DNA from: Siphonodentalium dalli
Lineage: Eukaryota > Mollusca > Scaphopoda > Gadilida > Siphonodentaliidae
DNA: 64,000 nt
Direction: 5' to 3'
Assembly (NCBI GenBank): GCA_032622095.1
Contig: CP136069.1
Coordinates: 7,456,036 to 7,520,035, forward strand
Shown: piece after piece, positions 31,942 through 42,110 of the stretch
Position numbering within the stretch: the stretch's first letter is position 1
Layout of the letters: each line of letters opens with the position of its first letter
Notes under the pieces: model-generated
Seen by the model: only the letters and a program-made list of their open reading frames with translations
Database searches by the model: none
Told to the model about the DNA's origin: nothing
Program-made: the position numbers and the translations under genes

Positions 31942-33708
31942 CTATGATTCAACATGTTCATGGTGTATTTTCCTATGATTCATCATATTGCCACGAGTTG
32001 TGAATTGTTTTTCACAGCTATCACATGCATACGGTCGCACACCGGAATGAACTCTTTGATGAACTTTCAAGTTTTTCTTTTCTGAGAATCTCTTTAGACA
32101 CATCTCACATCCAAACGGCTTCTCTCCTGTATGTGTCCTGGTGTGTGATTTCAATTCGGCAAGAGTATTGAATATCTTACCACACTTATCACATTGATAA
32201 CTGTCTCGCTTACTGTGGGTATAGAGTTTATGTTTTCTAAGAATTGAATGATTTTTTAACTTTGCTCCACAAATTTCGCAAACACAATTCTGCCCCTCTG
32301 AATGTGAATTTTCTTTGTGATATTGCCAGTTCTGTTTAACAGTGAACTTCTTCCCACATATATCACATGTAAACTGAGGCAGAGTGTGGAGGTTGTTTTT
32401 TTCTTTTTTATGAGCATCCATGTGGGCTTTGTAATCCTTTCTGGATGTTGCCTTGAAACCACACAAATTACATGCGCGCTCGAATGACATATAGCAATCC
32501 GGATTGATGTAATTTATATCATTTTTATGAGTGTTCAAATGCTCCTTGTAGTCTTTTCTGGACGTTGCCGTGAAATCACAAATATTACATGCGTAAAAAT
32601 AGTATTCTGGATTTATGTATTTTATTGTTATATCATGGGTTTCCATGTGATCCTTATATCGCAGTTTAGATGTTGCCCTGAAGCCACATATATTGCATGC
32701 ACACATGAACGAAATATTGGATTCTGGATAATTTATTATTGTTGGATAACCTCCTACCAAAGGCAAGTTTTTAGTATCAATCACTGGCATCGGCAGTGGA
32801 ATGGTTGGAAACGGAGAGTGAGCATTGTCTACTGAGAACAGTGGCGGTGGCTTGAGAACAACGGAGGATGTGTTGGAATTCAATGGCTGGTTATCATTAT
32901 CACTCCAAGATTCCGGCACTTTTCCAACCACCTTATAAAGACTATTTGAATTATTTGGTGGCTGCATGACTGCGGAGGGTGTGTTTGGCGGTGTCGAACT
33001 CGATGATGGTTGGATGATTGTGGATGGTATGTTTGGCGGTGTCAAACTCGATGATGACTGAATGATTCTGGAGAGTGTGTTTGGCGGTGTCGAACTCGAT
33101 GATGGCTGGATAACAGCGGAGGGTGTGTTTGGCGGTGTCAAACTATTATTAGTCTCTGATTCCTTCACTTTTCCAACCAGCTGACAAAGAATATTAGAAG
33201 CCGTGATTGCACTGGTATTCGCTGTTGCCATAGTGATAGGATCTGAAGTCGCACATTGGTTCCCTGGTGATGATGTAGAGTCACAGTGGTTGCTTCCTGA
33301 CTCAGTAGAAACACTTGCAGAGGATATCGTGTTAGGAACTAACATCATATGCTGGCTCACAGAATGAGATGAGCATACATTTTCTGTAGATAAATGCTCG
33401 TTACACATCTGCTCATTGTTAGTGACCACCTCTTGGTAAGATTTTCCGCAGGAATGACAATCCGAAAAATAATTAAGGATTTCGCTATTACATGTATCAG
33501 AAGACTCAATGTCATATTTAGTTGGAATGGTGGATTCATTAAGGAATTTACTATTATCAGAAGATTCAGTGTCATATTTAGCTGGAATGGTACATTCATT
33601 AAGGATTTTGAAGTTATTAGAAGTCTCAACTTTGAAACATTTCACAGGGACGATAAACTCAGACCGTGAAGCTCCAGTTTTGAAATCTGATCTCTGTGCC
33701 GCATCCAT
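31942..33708 (-). CDS. Eight-finger C2H2 zinc-finger protein, copy 1
   Basis: A 588-residue predicted nuclear DNA-binding protein of unknown target. It starts MDAAQRSDFKTGAS. Residues about 40-75 hold a tandem of two 'TIPxKYDxESSD' units. A Cys-His cluster follows (CHSC-x14-CNEH), which could be a degenerate zinc knuckle. Residues about 187-253 are four 16-residue TPPNTPSAVIQPSSSS repeats. From about residue 338 to 582 there are eight C2H2 fingers; the first three have the CNICGFxATS form and the later ones are nearer the classical type, with one TGEKPF linker. I chose the ATG at 33708; the GTG two codons upstream is not a start. On the minus strand TTCTCTCTTTCCAG ends 8 nt before this ATG and looks like a 3' splice site, so a 5' UTR exon probably lies upstream. 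Paralogue at 52526-54436. No KRAB, SCAN or BTB domain is visible. Confidence 0.88.
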   Translation of the reverse strand: MDAAQRSDFKTGASRSEFIVPVKCFKVETSNNFKILNECTIPAKYDTESSDNSKFLNESTIPTKYDIESSDTCNSEILNYFSDCHSCGKSYQEVVTNNEQMCNEHLSTENVCSSHSVSQHMMLVPNTISSASVSTESGSNHCDSTSSPGNQCATSDPITMATANTSAITASNILCQLVGKVKESETNNSLTPPNTPSAVIQPSSSSTPPNTLSRIIQSSSSLTPPNIPSTIIQPSSSSTPPNTPSAVMQPPNNSNSLYKVVGKVPESWSDNDNQPLNSNTSSVVLKPPPLFSVDNAHSPFPTIPLPMPVIDTKNLPLVGGYPTIINYPESNISFMCACNICGFRATSKLRYKDHMETHDITIKYINPEYYFYACNICDFTATSRKDYKEHLNTHKNDINYINPDCYMSFERACNLCGFKATSRKDYKAHMDAHKKEKNNLHTLPQFTCDICGKKFTVKQNWQYHKENSHSEGQNCVCEICGAKLKNHSILRKHKLYTHSKRDSYQCDKCGKIFNTLAELKSHTRTHTGEKPFGCEMCLKRFSEKKNLKVHQRVHSGVRPYACDSCEKQFTTRGNMMNHRKIHHEHVES

Positions 33709-33740
33709 TTTCACAGCTGGAAAGAGAGAAGATTTGATAT
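33709..33740 (-). promoter_or_regulatory. Predicted 3' splice site of zinc-finger gene copy 1
   Basis: On the minus strand a pyrimidine tract TTCTCTCTTTCCAG precedes CTGTGAAA-ATG. The paralogue keeps the same arrangement with the same 8-nt distance, which argues that it is functional. Confidence 0.55.
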
Positions 33741-34560
33741 CAATTATTTGTATTCATAGCTAAAAGTACAGAAGCTGATTTGATGGTCCCCATTTCTTGA
33801 AATGCCACTTCAGTTATTAGAATTGATTAATTTCCAAACAATAGTTAAAGACACGGTTGGCCTTGGCGGTGGGTATCCTGTGAAAATATCTCTACCCGTC
33901 AAAAACCGCCACAAACAGAAAGAACATCAAAATGTAGATAGACTTTGTCCGTATACAAATAAGAAATATCGCATAAACCGTATGTTATGGTCATATGTTT
34001 GACCATTGTTATGTAAACAAAAGCGTAAAAAGTTACTTTTCTGGTGTTTGTTTATATTATGATGGTAAACATAAAGAGCGTTCTTTGTTGGTGAATACCT
34101 GATATGGAACTAATAAAGAGCGTTTATGCCATTTGTGTGTGATTAGCCAGTAGCATTGTGCTGTCTTCTGTAACACAATCAGGCTCTTGCTTAGGTAAAA
34201 TACAGTAGGTCTTTTTTTTTATGATAACATGCTGTTTACGCGGTGGTCATGGTATATATGAACGGAACTGTATGCGTTTTACTGTTTACGGTGTTTGGAA
34301 CAAATATGAATATTTTCGACAATTAAGGCCGCACGTGCCTTTAAGCGGGAAGCATAGTTTTACTAGATTTTGCAGATTACCAAGAGAACAATCTATGCCT
34401 TTCTGCATGTATTTAATTTACTACTCTCCAGATATATTCATTGATACACCACTATGAAAATAATGTATACATTGCCATATATTTCATGCGTATTAAATAA
34501 TACATATACAAAGATATACCCAGCATTATCGATGAGATAGGCCCACATGAATAAACATAT
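33741..34560. other. Upstream region of zinc-finger copy 1
   Basis: Bases 33800-33850 match TTAA-AGGTACTC interior ('aaatgccacttcagttatta'). The remainder shows no recognised element; the first exon and promoter of the zinc-finger gene should lie here or further on. Short ORFs are not convincing. Confidence 0.4.
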
Positions 34561-34890
34561 GTACTCAATCCAATTCAGATTCCAACAACAACATTTTTAG
34601 AAATGCCACTTCAGTTATCGGAATCGATTAATTTCCAAAAAATAATGCTAACAACAGTAAACTATAGTATAAAATTGCCGAAACATGTTATTTTAAAATC
34701 AACATGTTGTTGGACGAATTTTGGCCTTATTGTCAACACAAAGCCTCTTGATTTTAGAGTTACCCATCTTCATCTGCAATTTTGTCCTAAACCGTTGACT
34801 CGTCAATGTTTTACTGGGTCACAAATAAGTTTCGATGGTAAAAAATAATAGATTTCAAAAATCAATATCTAATAACTCTTGAGCTTTGAC
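34561..34890. repeat. TTAA-AGGTACTC family copy (left and middle)
   Basis: It begins at 'gtactcaatccaattcag', continues through 'aaatgccacttcagttatcg' and 'ttttagagttacccatctt', and breaks near 34890. Confidence 0.6.
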
Positions 34891-34977
34891 CTGGTAACCC
34901 AATTTGAACAAATTTGAATGATTTAAGAATGTTTTAAGAATTGCATAGTTCCCATTATTTTTGCATACCTAATACAA

Positions 34978-35429
34978 ATATGTGACCCGCCATATAAAAT
35001 ACAGTCGTAAGTCGGGATTTTTTTTACCCTGTGCCAATGCATTCTCTTATATATGCGAGTCGACCATAGGTCGCCTCGCATATATAAGAGAATGCATTGG
35101 CCTAACAATTTTTTACAATTTTAATAATTTTTTCTTGTATTCTTTAACAATTTTATAATTTCACCCATACAGAGCCCCAGACAGCACTCTTCTATATGTT
35201 TCTATATATGTGTGGGGCTCCCTGCAGGGTAATGGATGTTTTTTATTTTATGTCCTAAAAATTGTAAGAAACATTTATTTTAAAAAAATGATAAAAAATT
35301 GTTAGGCCAATGCATTCTCTTATATATGCGAGGCGACCTATGGTCGACTCGCATATATAAGAGAATGCATTGGCACAGGGTAAAAAAATCCCGACTTACG
35401 ACTGGATTTGATATGGCGGGTCACATATG
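34978..35429. mobile_element. TATGTGACCCGCC-ended element with two hairpin modules
   Basis: Complete counterpart of 23525-23951. Hairpins lie at 35033-35100 and 35308-35377, with a middle hairpin of the 'agagcccca...tggggctcc' type at about 35168-35230. Confidence 0.8.
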
Positions 35430-36279
35430 AATGATAAGATAGGACAGCAAGGATTGAATATATTTACAGTTAAACAAAATGCGTGTGGAATGTTGCATAC
35501 GGTTAACTCGTAGGTTAGCAGTTTCAAGGATAGAAAACTGTTGAAAAGCCTACGAGGACAACACCTTCAGCTTTATTAGAACATATTATGTAATGCATTA
35601 CCAAATTACCAGGCCATTATAAATAAGCATGCGGGATATCATATCATATTAATTGTGTAGTTTCAACAAGACATAACTGGAGCTACATGTATATGGAACA
35701 TGGTTGACTTAACCCTTTGAGTGCCAGGTCCGATTTTTGTATCGACCCATATACCCTGTGCCAATGCATTCTCTTATATATGTGAGTCGTATATATAAGA
35801 GAATGCATTGGCCTAATATTTTTTTTTTTTACAATTTTAATAATTTATTCTTAACAAACATCCAAAAATACGATTCCTAGAAAATAGGCAACTTTAACCC
35901 AAAGTCTTTCAGACTGATGGGTATGGAATATGTTTATTTAATAACTCAATTTGATATGTTTAGGGGTGTTGATTAATATAAATTAAATGGCTTTGGACAT
36001 ACATGACAATTGTTTTGTAAAAATTCTCAACAATCATTTGTTAAATTTTCTGATAGTTAGGCACTGAAGCATGTATGATAATTGGATGAAACATTGATGA
36101 TTTGTGGGAAGGTGCAGGTACATGTAGGTTATGACTTTTTAGCAGGTTGAATATTGCTCACATACAGGGAACTCATGCTTTAACGCAACATGTTATAACT
36201 ACTCAATTCTACATGAATTTGCTAAATTATACCAGGAATCAATCATATATAATAGTCTGTTGTTTTATTCATTAGTTCA
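35430..36279. repeat. Anonymous DNA with a lone hairpin module
   Basis: 'ttaaccctttgagtgccagg' at 35709 leads to one hairpin at 35758-35813 with a shortened loop. No matching right terminus was found. The rest is unassigned. Confidence 0.5.
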
Positions 36280-36520
36280 TTAAAGGTACTCAATCCGATT
36301 AAGCACCTCTAAATTACTATTTCTTCGGCTTCAGGGTAAAAATATTTGATACGAGTCAAGGAACACACCCTCAAAGCTCAGAGTGATCAGATATAGATTT
36401 TTGAAAATTGAATTTTTTTTAGATCTGGTCCACTTCCACGAGCTCAAACGGACAAATTACGGACAAATTGCAGGTGTAAGATGGATAACTCTAAAATCAA
36501 GTGGTTAGTACTAACAATAA
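36280..36520. repeat. TTAA-AGGTACTC family fragment (left end)
   Basis: TTAA at 36280 followed by the left terminus and 'gatacgagtcaaggaacac'. It breaks after 'ggataactctaaaatcaagt'. Confidence 0.6.
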
Positions 36521-36589
36521 TAAAAGTGTCCCCCGAAAAAGTGGCTTCATTGTGGGCATCAGAAGTTTTCTGAAAAAAATAACAGAGGA

Positions 36590-36757
36590 CTCCTTGAATT
36601 TGTGAATAAGATGAAGAATATTTATTAGATGTTATTTATTAAGTCAATCAAAATAATATATATATATATAGGTGCTAACTAATGTAAAATATCATTAGAT
36701 TGACTTAATAAATAACATCTAATAAATATTCTTCATTTTATTCACAAATTTAAGAAG
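36590..36757. repeat. Foldback, ~70-bp arms
   Basis: 'gaagaatatttattagatgt' on the left pairs with its complement on the right, around a TA-repeat loop at 36658-36670. Confidence 0.7.
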
Positions 36758-36758
36758 T

Positions 36759-37151
36759 TCTTCTTGCACACGAGAATATTTATTGCCATTTGATTTGCAC
36801 CAATTAAGAAGAAGCACCGAACTCAGAACCAGAGGACATAACTATAAATTATTTCTGGAAGGAGGAAACAGGGATGTGAGGAAATACTCATTCAGCCTAA
36901 GAGTGGTGGAGCCATGGAATCATCTAACAGAAAAAGTGGTCTATGCAGTAGACATGAACACATTCAAAAACAATCTTGATTACCATTGGCAGGACCAAGA
37001 AATTAAATTCAATTTCAAGGCTGAGTTGAGGCTGACAGACCCTGATACTATCAGTCAAACAAAAAACAAAAATTCAGGAGAGTTCGGAGAAACAGAAGAT
37101 GAAGAATCAGAGGTGGATATAGTGGCATCTATAGAAGCCAGCGTCCAATAA
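36759..37151 (+). pseudogene. C-terminal tail of a non-LTR retrotransposon reverse transcriptase
   Basis: The frame reads REYLLPFDLHQLRRSTELRT, then RGHNYKLF, then YSFSLRVVEPWNHL, then NTFKNNLDYHW. The motifs RGHxxKL, the WNxL-type core and TFKNxLDxxW are the conserved tail found just after the RT domain of many RTE- and CR1-like LINEs in aquatic animals. The RT catalytic core is absent, so the copy is 5'-truncated, the usual result of incomplete reverse transcription. The last ~45 residues are acidic and unlike the usual tail. The upstream foldback abuts the break. No in-frame ATG is credible. Identification rests on motif recognition by eye. Confidence 0.6.
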
Positions 37152-37586
37152 CAATATAAGGTTACATATAAAGGTTACCAAGTGAACTTGGTGCATATAT
37201 AATTGATAGAACAGACCTATATTATGATGATCGTGTCGTTATTTGTTTAAAATATGTATCAATTGACATATACGCACCCGTTCCCTCATTAAAATCAACA
37301 TATTTTAGGGGACATCCGCGAATTCTGGGACCTCCGCAAAGTGACCTCCGCAAACAGGGATCTACTGCAAATCATCGTACCCCTCACAAGGAGTAAAATA
37401 CATATGTGGTCTTCAGTCAACTTCAAGTCACTACAGGAAAAACAACAACATGATACATGTTCTTTGTTCGAGCTATCGAGGAGTGTAACAGCCTAGAGGA
37501 TAGCACATGCGAGGAAACAAATGACAAAACAACATAGTCCCCCCCACAGCGCAAACACAGTCGAGAGGCTCCAGCGCTGAAACACA
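37152..37586. repeat. Anonymous DNA; part matches 63.15 kb
   Basis: Bases 37385-37470 ('atgtggtcttcagtcaactt', 'aacaacaacatgatacatg') match 63150-63210 and mark the left edge of a duplicated locus. Confidence 0.45.
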
Positions 37587-37985
37587 TCTACTCTTGAGTG
37601 CCTAACAAAAGTACAGGGTGGAATAATAGTACAGGTTGGAAAATGTCGCGTAACTGAATAATAGTACAGGGCGGAATAAACGTACAGACTGGAAATATTA
37701 GTACCATACATCCCAACAAAACGCACCATCTGACTGGTTTACTGATGCCATGTGACAGAAATAGTTTCGATGGATAGCCAGGTCTGTGAATCTACAGTGT
37801 GCTGATCACTGTCAACAATCAAGAGTTCATTTATCTATGAATAACACAATTTAAGATTGGTGAATTATTTCTTTTGGTTAATTTAATAAACGTACAGAAC
37901 CAAATAACGATCGTACAGGTGGGAATTTTACCTCGATTTTAATAATCGTACATGTATGTTTATTAGGCACTCAAGAGTAGATACA
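37587..37985. mobile_element. Element with CTACTCTTGAGTGCC ends and GTACAG subterminal repeats
   Basis: The ends 'ctactcttgagtgcctaa' and complement are inverted. At least seven copies of an 'aataatagtacagg'-like motif lie between them. No ORF. Superfamily unknown. Confidence 0.6.
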
Positions 37986-38119
37986 GATACAAATGCTGAA
38001 GGGGTCACTCTCACCAAAAAAAGTGCTGAAGCCAGTGAAGGGTACACAGGATTTGTGATCGGCACGAACACCATTACTTAAATTGTTTAATATTCATTGG
38101 AAGTAAACAATTATTCTCT

Positions 38120-39205
38120 AACGGTGTCAGACCGATTCTCCGAAGACCTATTACTACGAAGGCCCACAACTCCGAAGACCCGATTCTCCGACGGCCCACA
38201 ACTCCGAAGACCCGATTCTCCGACGGCCCATAACTCCGAAGATCCGATTCTCCGAAAGCCCATAACTCCGAAGGGCCGATTCTCCGAAGACCTATAACTC
38301 CGAAGACCTATAACTCCGAAGGGCCGATTCTCCGACGGCCCATAACTCCGAAGGTCCGATTCTCCGAAGATTTTGTTTTATCGGGGTATTATCGTTTACT
38401 AAATAGTGTACAGCTCCAGTGGCGAAGCCAAGGGGTCCCAAAATTCCTACTGCCCCCATTAAACCTCTACTTGCTATTTCAGACAATATGGGCACCTACC
38501 AAAACATGTCCAATGTCATGTAAACGCCCGGAAATCGTTCATGGGGCATCAAAATATTCAAACTTTTCCTACTGCCCCGACCTAAATGGGAATCCTGGCC
38601 CGCCACTGACTATACACCAGATACTATAACGTTACGTTGGCCCATGAGATGCCAGAGTAAAATGTACAGGGGTGAACGGGGAAGAACCTGTGCATGTTAG
38701 GCTACTCTGACATTCTTGCAGCGTTTCGTTATAATATACCCGGTGCACACCAGTGGCAGAGCCAGGATTCCCATTTAGGGGTGCACATTAATTAGCATAT
38801 GTGGGGGATATATCATGCATATGATATGCTGAAAGCATATCACGAAGGCCTGATTTGGGGAGCGCATGCATGGGAGGGGTCGCCCCCAATCGTTGGTCCG
38901 GGGGCTCCCCTGGGCAGGAACACTGTGAGTGTGAATATTTGAATGCCTAGGAGGGATTTCCGGACGTTTACATGACATTTGACATGTTTTTTGGGGGGGC
39001 GGTCTTCCCTAGGGCCCATTGACTCCGCCACTGGACTGTACACTATTTAATAAGCGATAAAACATGATCTTTGGAGAATCGGACCTTCGGAGTTATAGAC
39101 CTTCGGAGTTATGGGCTTTCGGAGAATCGGAGCGTCGGAGAATCAGACATTCGGAGAATTGGACCTTCGGAGTTATGGGTCTTCGGAGAATCGCTACGTA
39201 ACCTC
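38120..39205. mobile_element. Foldback element with tandem-repeat arms
   Basis: The left arm (38120-38370) is a tandem of 'ccgaagacccgattctccga' units. The right arm (39060-39200) is its inverse, 'ggagaatcggaccttcggag'. Inner arms 'aatagtgtacag' and 'cgataaaacatgatc' also pair. Between them are two hAT-like units starting CAGTGGCGAAGCC (38421) and CAGTGGCAGAGCC (38752). The arm repeat makes it resemble FB/Galileo-type foldback transposons. No transposase. Confidence 0.7.
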
Positions 39206-39682
39206 TCTAACAGAAATCATGGCAGATACGAAAACTGAATGCCTTTAGAACGACATTTCAAACCCTGTCTACCCTTCAGCACATATTGAAAATCCTGTGT
39301 AGCCTTCGGCACTTTATTTGGTCAGAGTGACCACTTCAGCGATACAAAATTACAAATGTCAATCATTGATGTCAGATGGTCAAACGAAAAAAAAATCGCG
39401 TTTGAACTTATTCTGATTGGAGGAAAACAACAGTCGTAAAAGTTCAAATATAAAAAGACAAATTATCATCGAGCCACAATTTGAGCATACATTATTAGTC
39501 CCGAGCATCAAACTATAGGCCTACCGATATCACGCCAAAAAATACTTTAAAACAGTCATGGAACGAATTCTTAATTTTTTTGGTCTGCGATAACGTTGCC
39601 ACTTATTAAGCTATGACGAATAATATGTTCCAGTTCATTAATGATGTGCAACTATGCATTGGGGCCTGAGTCAGACTGGGTG
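39206..39682. repeat. Duplicated locus, copy A
   Basis: Bases about 39395-39660 align with 63265-63473 plus 63929-63980 ('aaaatactttaaaacagtca', 'gataacgttgccacttatta'). Copy A has an extra 'cattattagtcccgagcatc' near 39490. No coding sequence. Confidence 0.65.
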
Positions 39683-39750
39683 TTGACGCCACATCCGTCC
39701 AATCTCGCTACTCTCATGAGAGTAGCGAGATTGGACGGATGTGGCGTCAA
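39683..39750. repeat. 68-bp perfect palindrome
   Basis: The arms 'ttgacgccacatccgtccaa' and complement pair fully around CATG with no mismatch. Flanks gactgggtg (39674-39682) and gactgagtg (39751-39759) are a one-mismatch 9-bp direct repeat, consistent with a target duplication. Confidence 0.8.
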
Positions 39751-39904
39751 GACTGAGTGTAGCCTGGGGGCTCATATCCATTATTGTAATTAGACAGTAT
39801 GTATTCAAACTATGTTGAGTGGGGCTATGTTTGAAATCTCATAGGCCTATCACTTCCCCGTCAAATAAATGTTCGTCTGTTTTTTTTAGAATGTTTTGAT
39901 CATA

Positions 39905-39990
39905 TAAGTGTCGGCGCACACGATCCCGGTTGTCCCCGATTTATTCGGCTGCCGGATAAATCGGGAACAACCGGGATCGTGTGCGCCTAA
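39905..39990. repeat. Hairpin of the CGCACACGATC family
   Basis: 'gcgcacacgatcccggttgt' pairs with its complement across about 80 bp. A diverged relative lies at 41838-41920, so the pair brackets the 40197-41525 foldback. Confidence 0.7.
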
Positions 39991-40196
39991 CTTTGGGCCG
40001 GTTTTTGTTGGATCCGATTTAATCGGACAGATCAATCTCAGTTTAATTTCATCCGGCTCGTGACGATGGCAACGCGCATGTTTTGCTTGTCACATGACCA
40101 AAATATCATTCAAAATGTCGGGTTTAGCAGCGACCGCTATTCGAAAATTATATCAAGAATTCTTATTAAGCGACAAGGAAAAACGGCTGGTAGAAC

Positions 40197-41525
40197 CACT
40201 GGGGGGAAACTGTTTCACAAGAATCGATTCTATCGCCTATCGGGTTCCGTCTCTATCGAATTAAGTCCCGTCTCTTTCGCGACTTGAAACAAATGTTTTC
40301 AAAGTTTTGACCTCCATTTATACACTAAATGTTAAAACAGCACGTATTTTACAAAAAATATCGCTAGATTGTGTCTTTGTGCGTAATTATTACTCGTTTT
40401 TATTTGTTTTGACAATCGGTAAAAGCCGATGTTCAACTGCGAGGTATGATTAATAAGCGATAAAACATGATCTTTGTGTTTGTGTGCATTTCCTTTGTAA
40501 ATTAAGCAGCATTTTGATGCTCCTTTTATCGGCCTTTTTACCTTTTAATTAGACTGAAATATGTCTTATTGTATGATCGAACACCAGGACACGATTACAG
40601 CACAGCTCTCGGTGGCTCCTCACAGTAAAAGCCCTCAAATTAATCCACCAAAAGAGGCAACGCAATGTTCCGATTCTAATGTGATTTTTATGTTCACGAT
40701 CGGTTCTTTCGCCCCCCCCCCCATTTAATGCAATATTATATTCGACCAGATAGTTCATTTGTGTTTCTAGTTGCCATATTACCATATATGGTTCAAACTA
40801 TAGTCACAGCAACACCAATATGAGGTTTTCAGTAGTCCCAAAGCATCATACGTTGGATATTAAAGATGATCGGTCGATCATCTTTAATATCTGACCTATG
40901 ATCGTTTGGGACCACTAAAACTCATCTATTGATTTACTATGGCTACATTTTAAACCATATATGACCATGTATTGTCATTGGGCAACTATAGATGTACAAT
41001 CAAATAATCTGATCGAATATGAATGTACTGTAAACAGGAACGAAAGAACCGATCGTGAACATAAACATCACAATAGAATCGGAACCTTTTGTTGCTTTTT
41101 GAGGCACTAATTTGAAGGACTTGTACGGCGAGGAACCGTCGGGATGTATTGTGTTATAATTATCTAATGTTCAACCATAAAATTTGACAAGTTTCAGTCC
41201 AATTTAAAGTTGACAAGGCTGATAATCTGAGCATCAAAGTGCAGCTTAATTTTCATGGGAAATGCACCCAAATGCACTACGTCTCTAACTGTGCACAACA
41301 TGCAGCCGATTTTGCATTACTGTCACCAATAAACACGTATAAAGACAAAATCTGTCGATTGCTGTTATTGGAGAATACATTCTGTTTTGACATTCAGTCT
41401 ATAAACAACGGTCAAAACTTTGAAAATATGTTTTAGAAATCGCGAAAGAGTCGGAACTTAATTCGATAGATACGGAACCGGAAGGGCGATAGAATCGATT
41501 CTGGTGAAACAGTTTCCCCCCAGTG
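40197..41525. mobile_element. 1.3-kb giant foldback element
   Basis: The ends CACTGGGGGGAAACTGTTTC and complement are flanked by AGAAC (40192-40196, 41526-41530). Paired landmarks continue inward: 'aagaatcgattctatcgcc', 'gtgaacataaa', 'ccatatatgg', 'tttgggaccactaaaact', down to a perfect centre near 40870 ('gatgatcggtcgatcatc'). The whole element is therefore one long, imperfect inverted repeat. A C run interrupts the left arm near 40714. No transposase recognised. Confidence 0.75.
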
Positions 41526-42110
41526 AGAACTATGTGCAGAAAATAGGTGCCCGTATATAATAATCGCAACAAGAGGGCGGCAGCTGTGGAAAGGTAGATT
41601 ACGCCAATTTACGGCTATTGGCAGTATTCACTGTGTTGCCCGGGACCTCAATATATTATTATTAATATATTTATTTAGTCTATTATTAATAAATATTAGT
41701 CTTTAGAAATACATATTAATATAAATCACCATGACTATTTATAGTAAATGTCTAGATAGGCTGACCACACCAGTTGGCTATTTACTACAGCTGCACAGTG
41801 ACCATAGCATGCATATGACCAGAGTGAAAATCGGACTCGTGTGCGCTGAACCCCCGATTTTATCGGGCCCGATTTATCCGGCAGCCGGATTTACCGGACA
41901 CAATCGAGATCGTGTAAATCCAAACTGGAGTTATCGGTCGGAAACCAAAATGTTTACGAAATTGGACAAATTCCACATTTTTCCGACTTCCGTCCCTCCG
42001 GGTTTTGAAATAAGATTGTATCGTTGTTAGTCGATAAAGGCCAGCAATAAGTAATTAGTGAAGAAAGGTTTAACTATCGATCTATATTTAATATGCGTCG
42101 ATGATTTAAT
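41526..42110. repeat. Anonymous DNA, hairpin-family relic and array fragment
   Basis: Bases 41838-41920 are the diverged CGCACACGATC relative. Bases 41926-41990 match the 29.3-kb array ('ccaaactggagttatcggtc'). Nothing else recognised. Confidence 0.5.
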
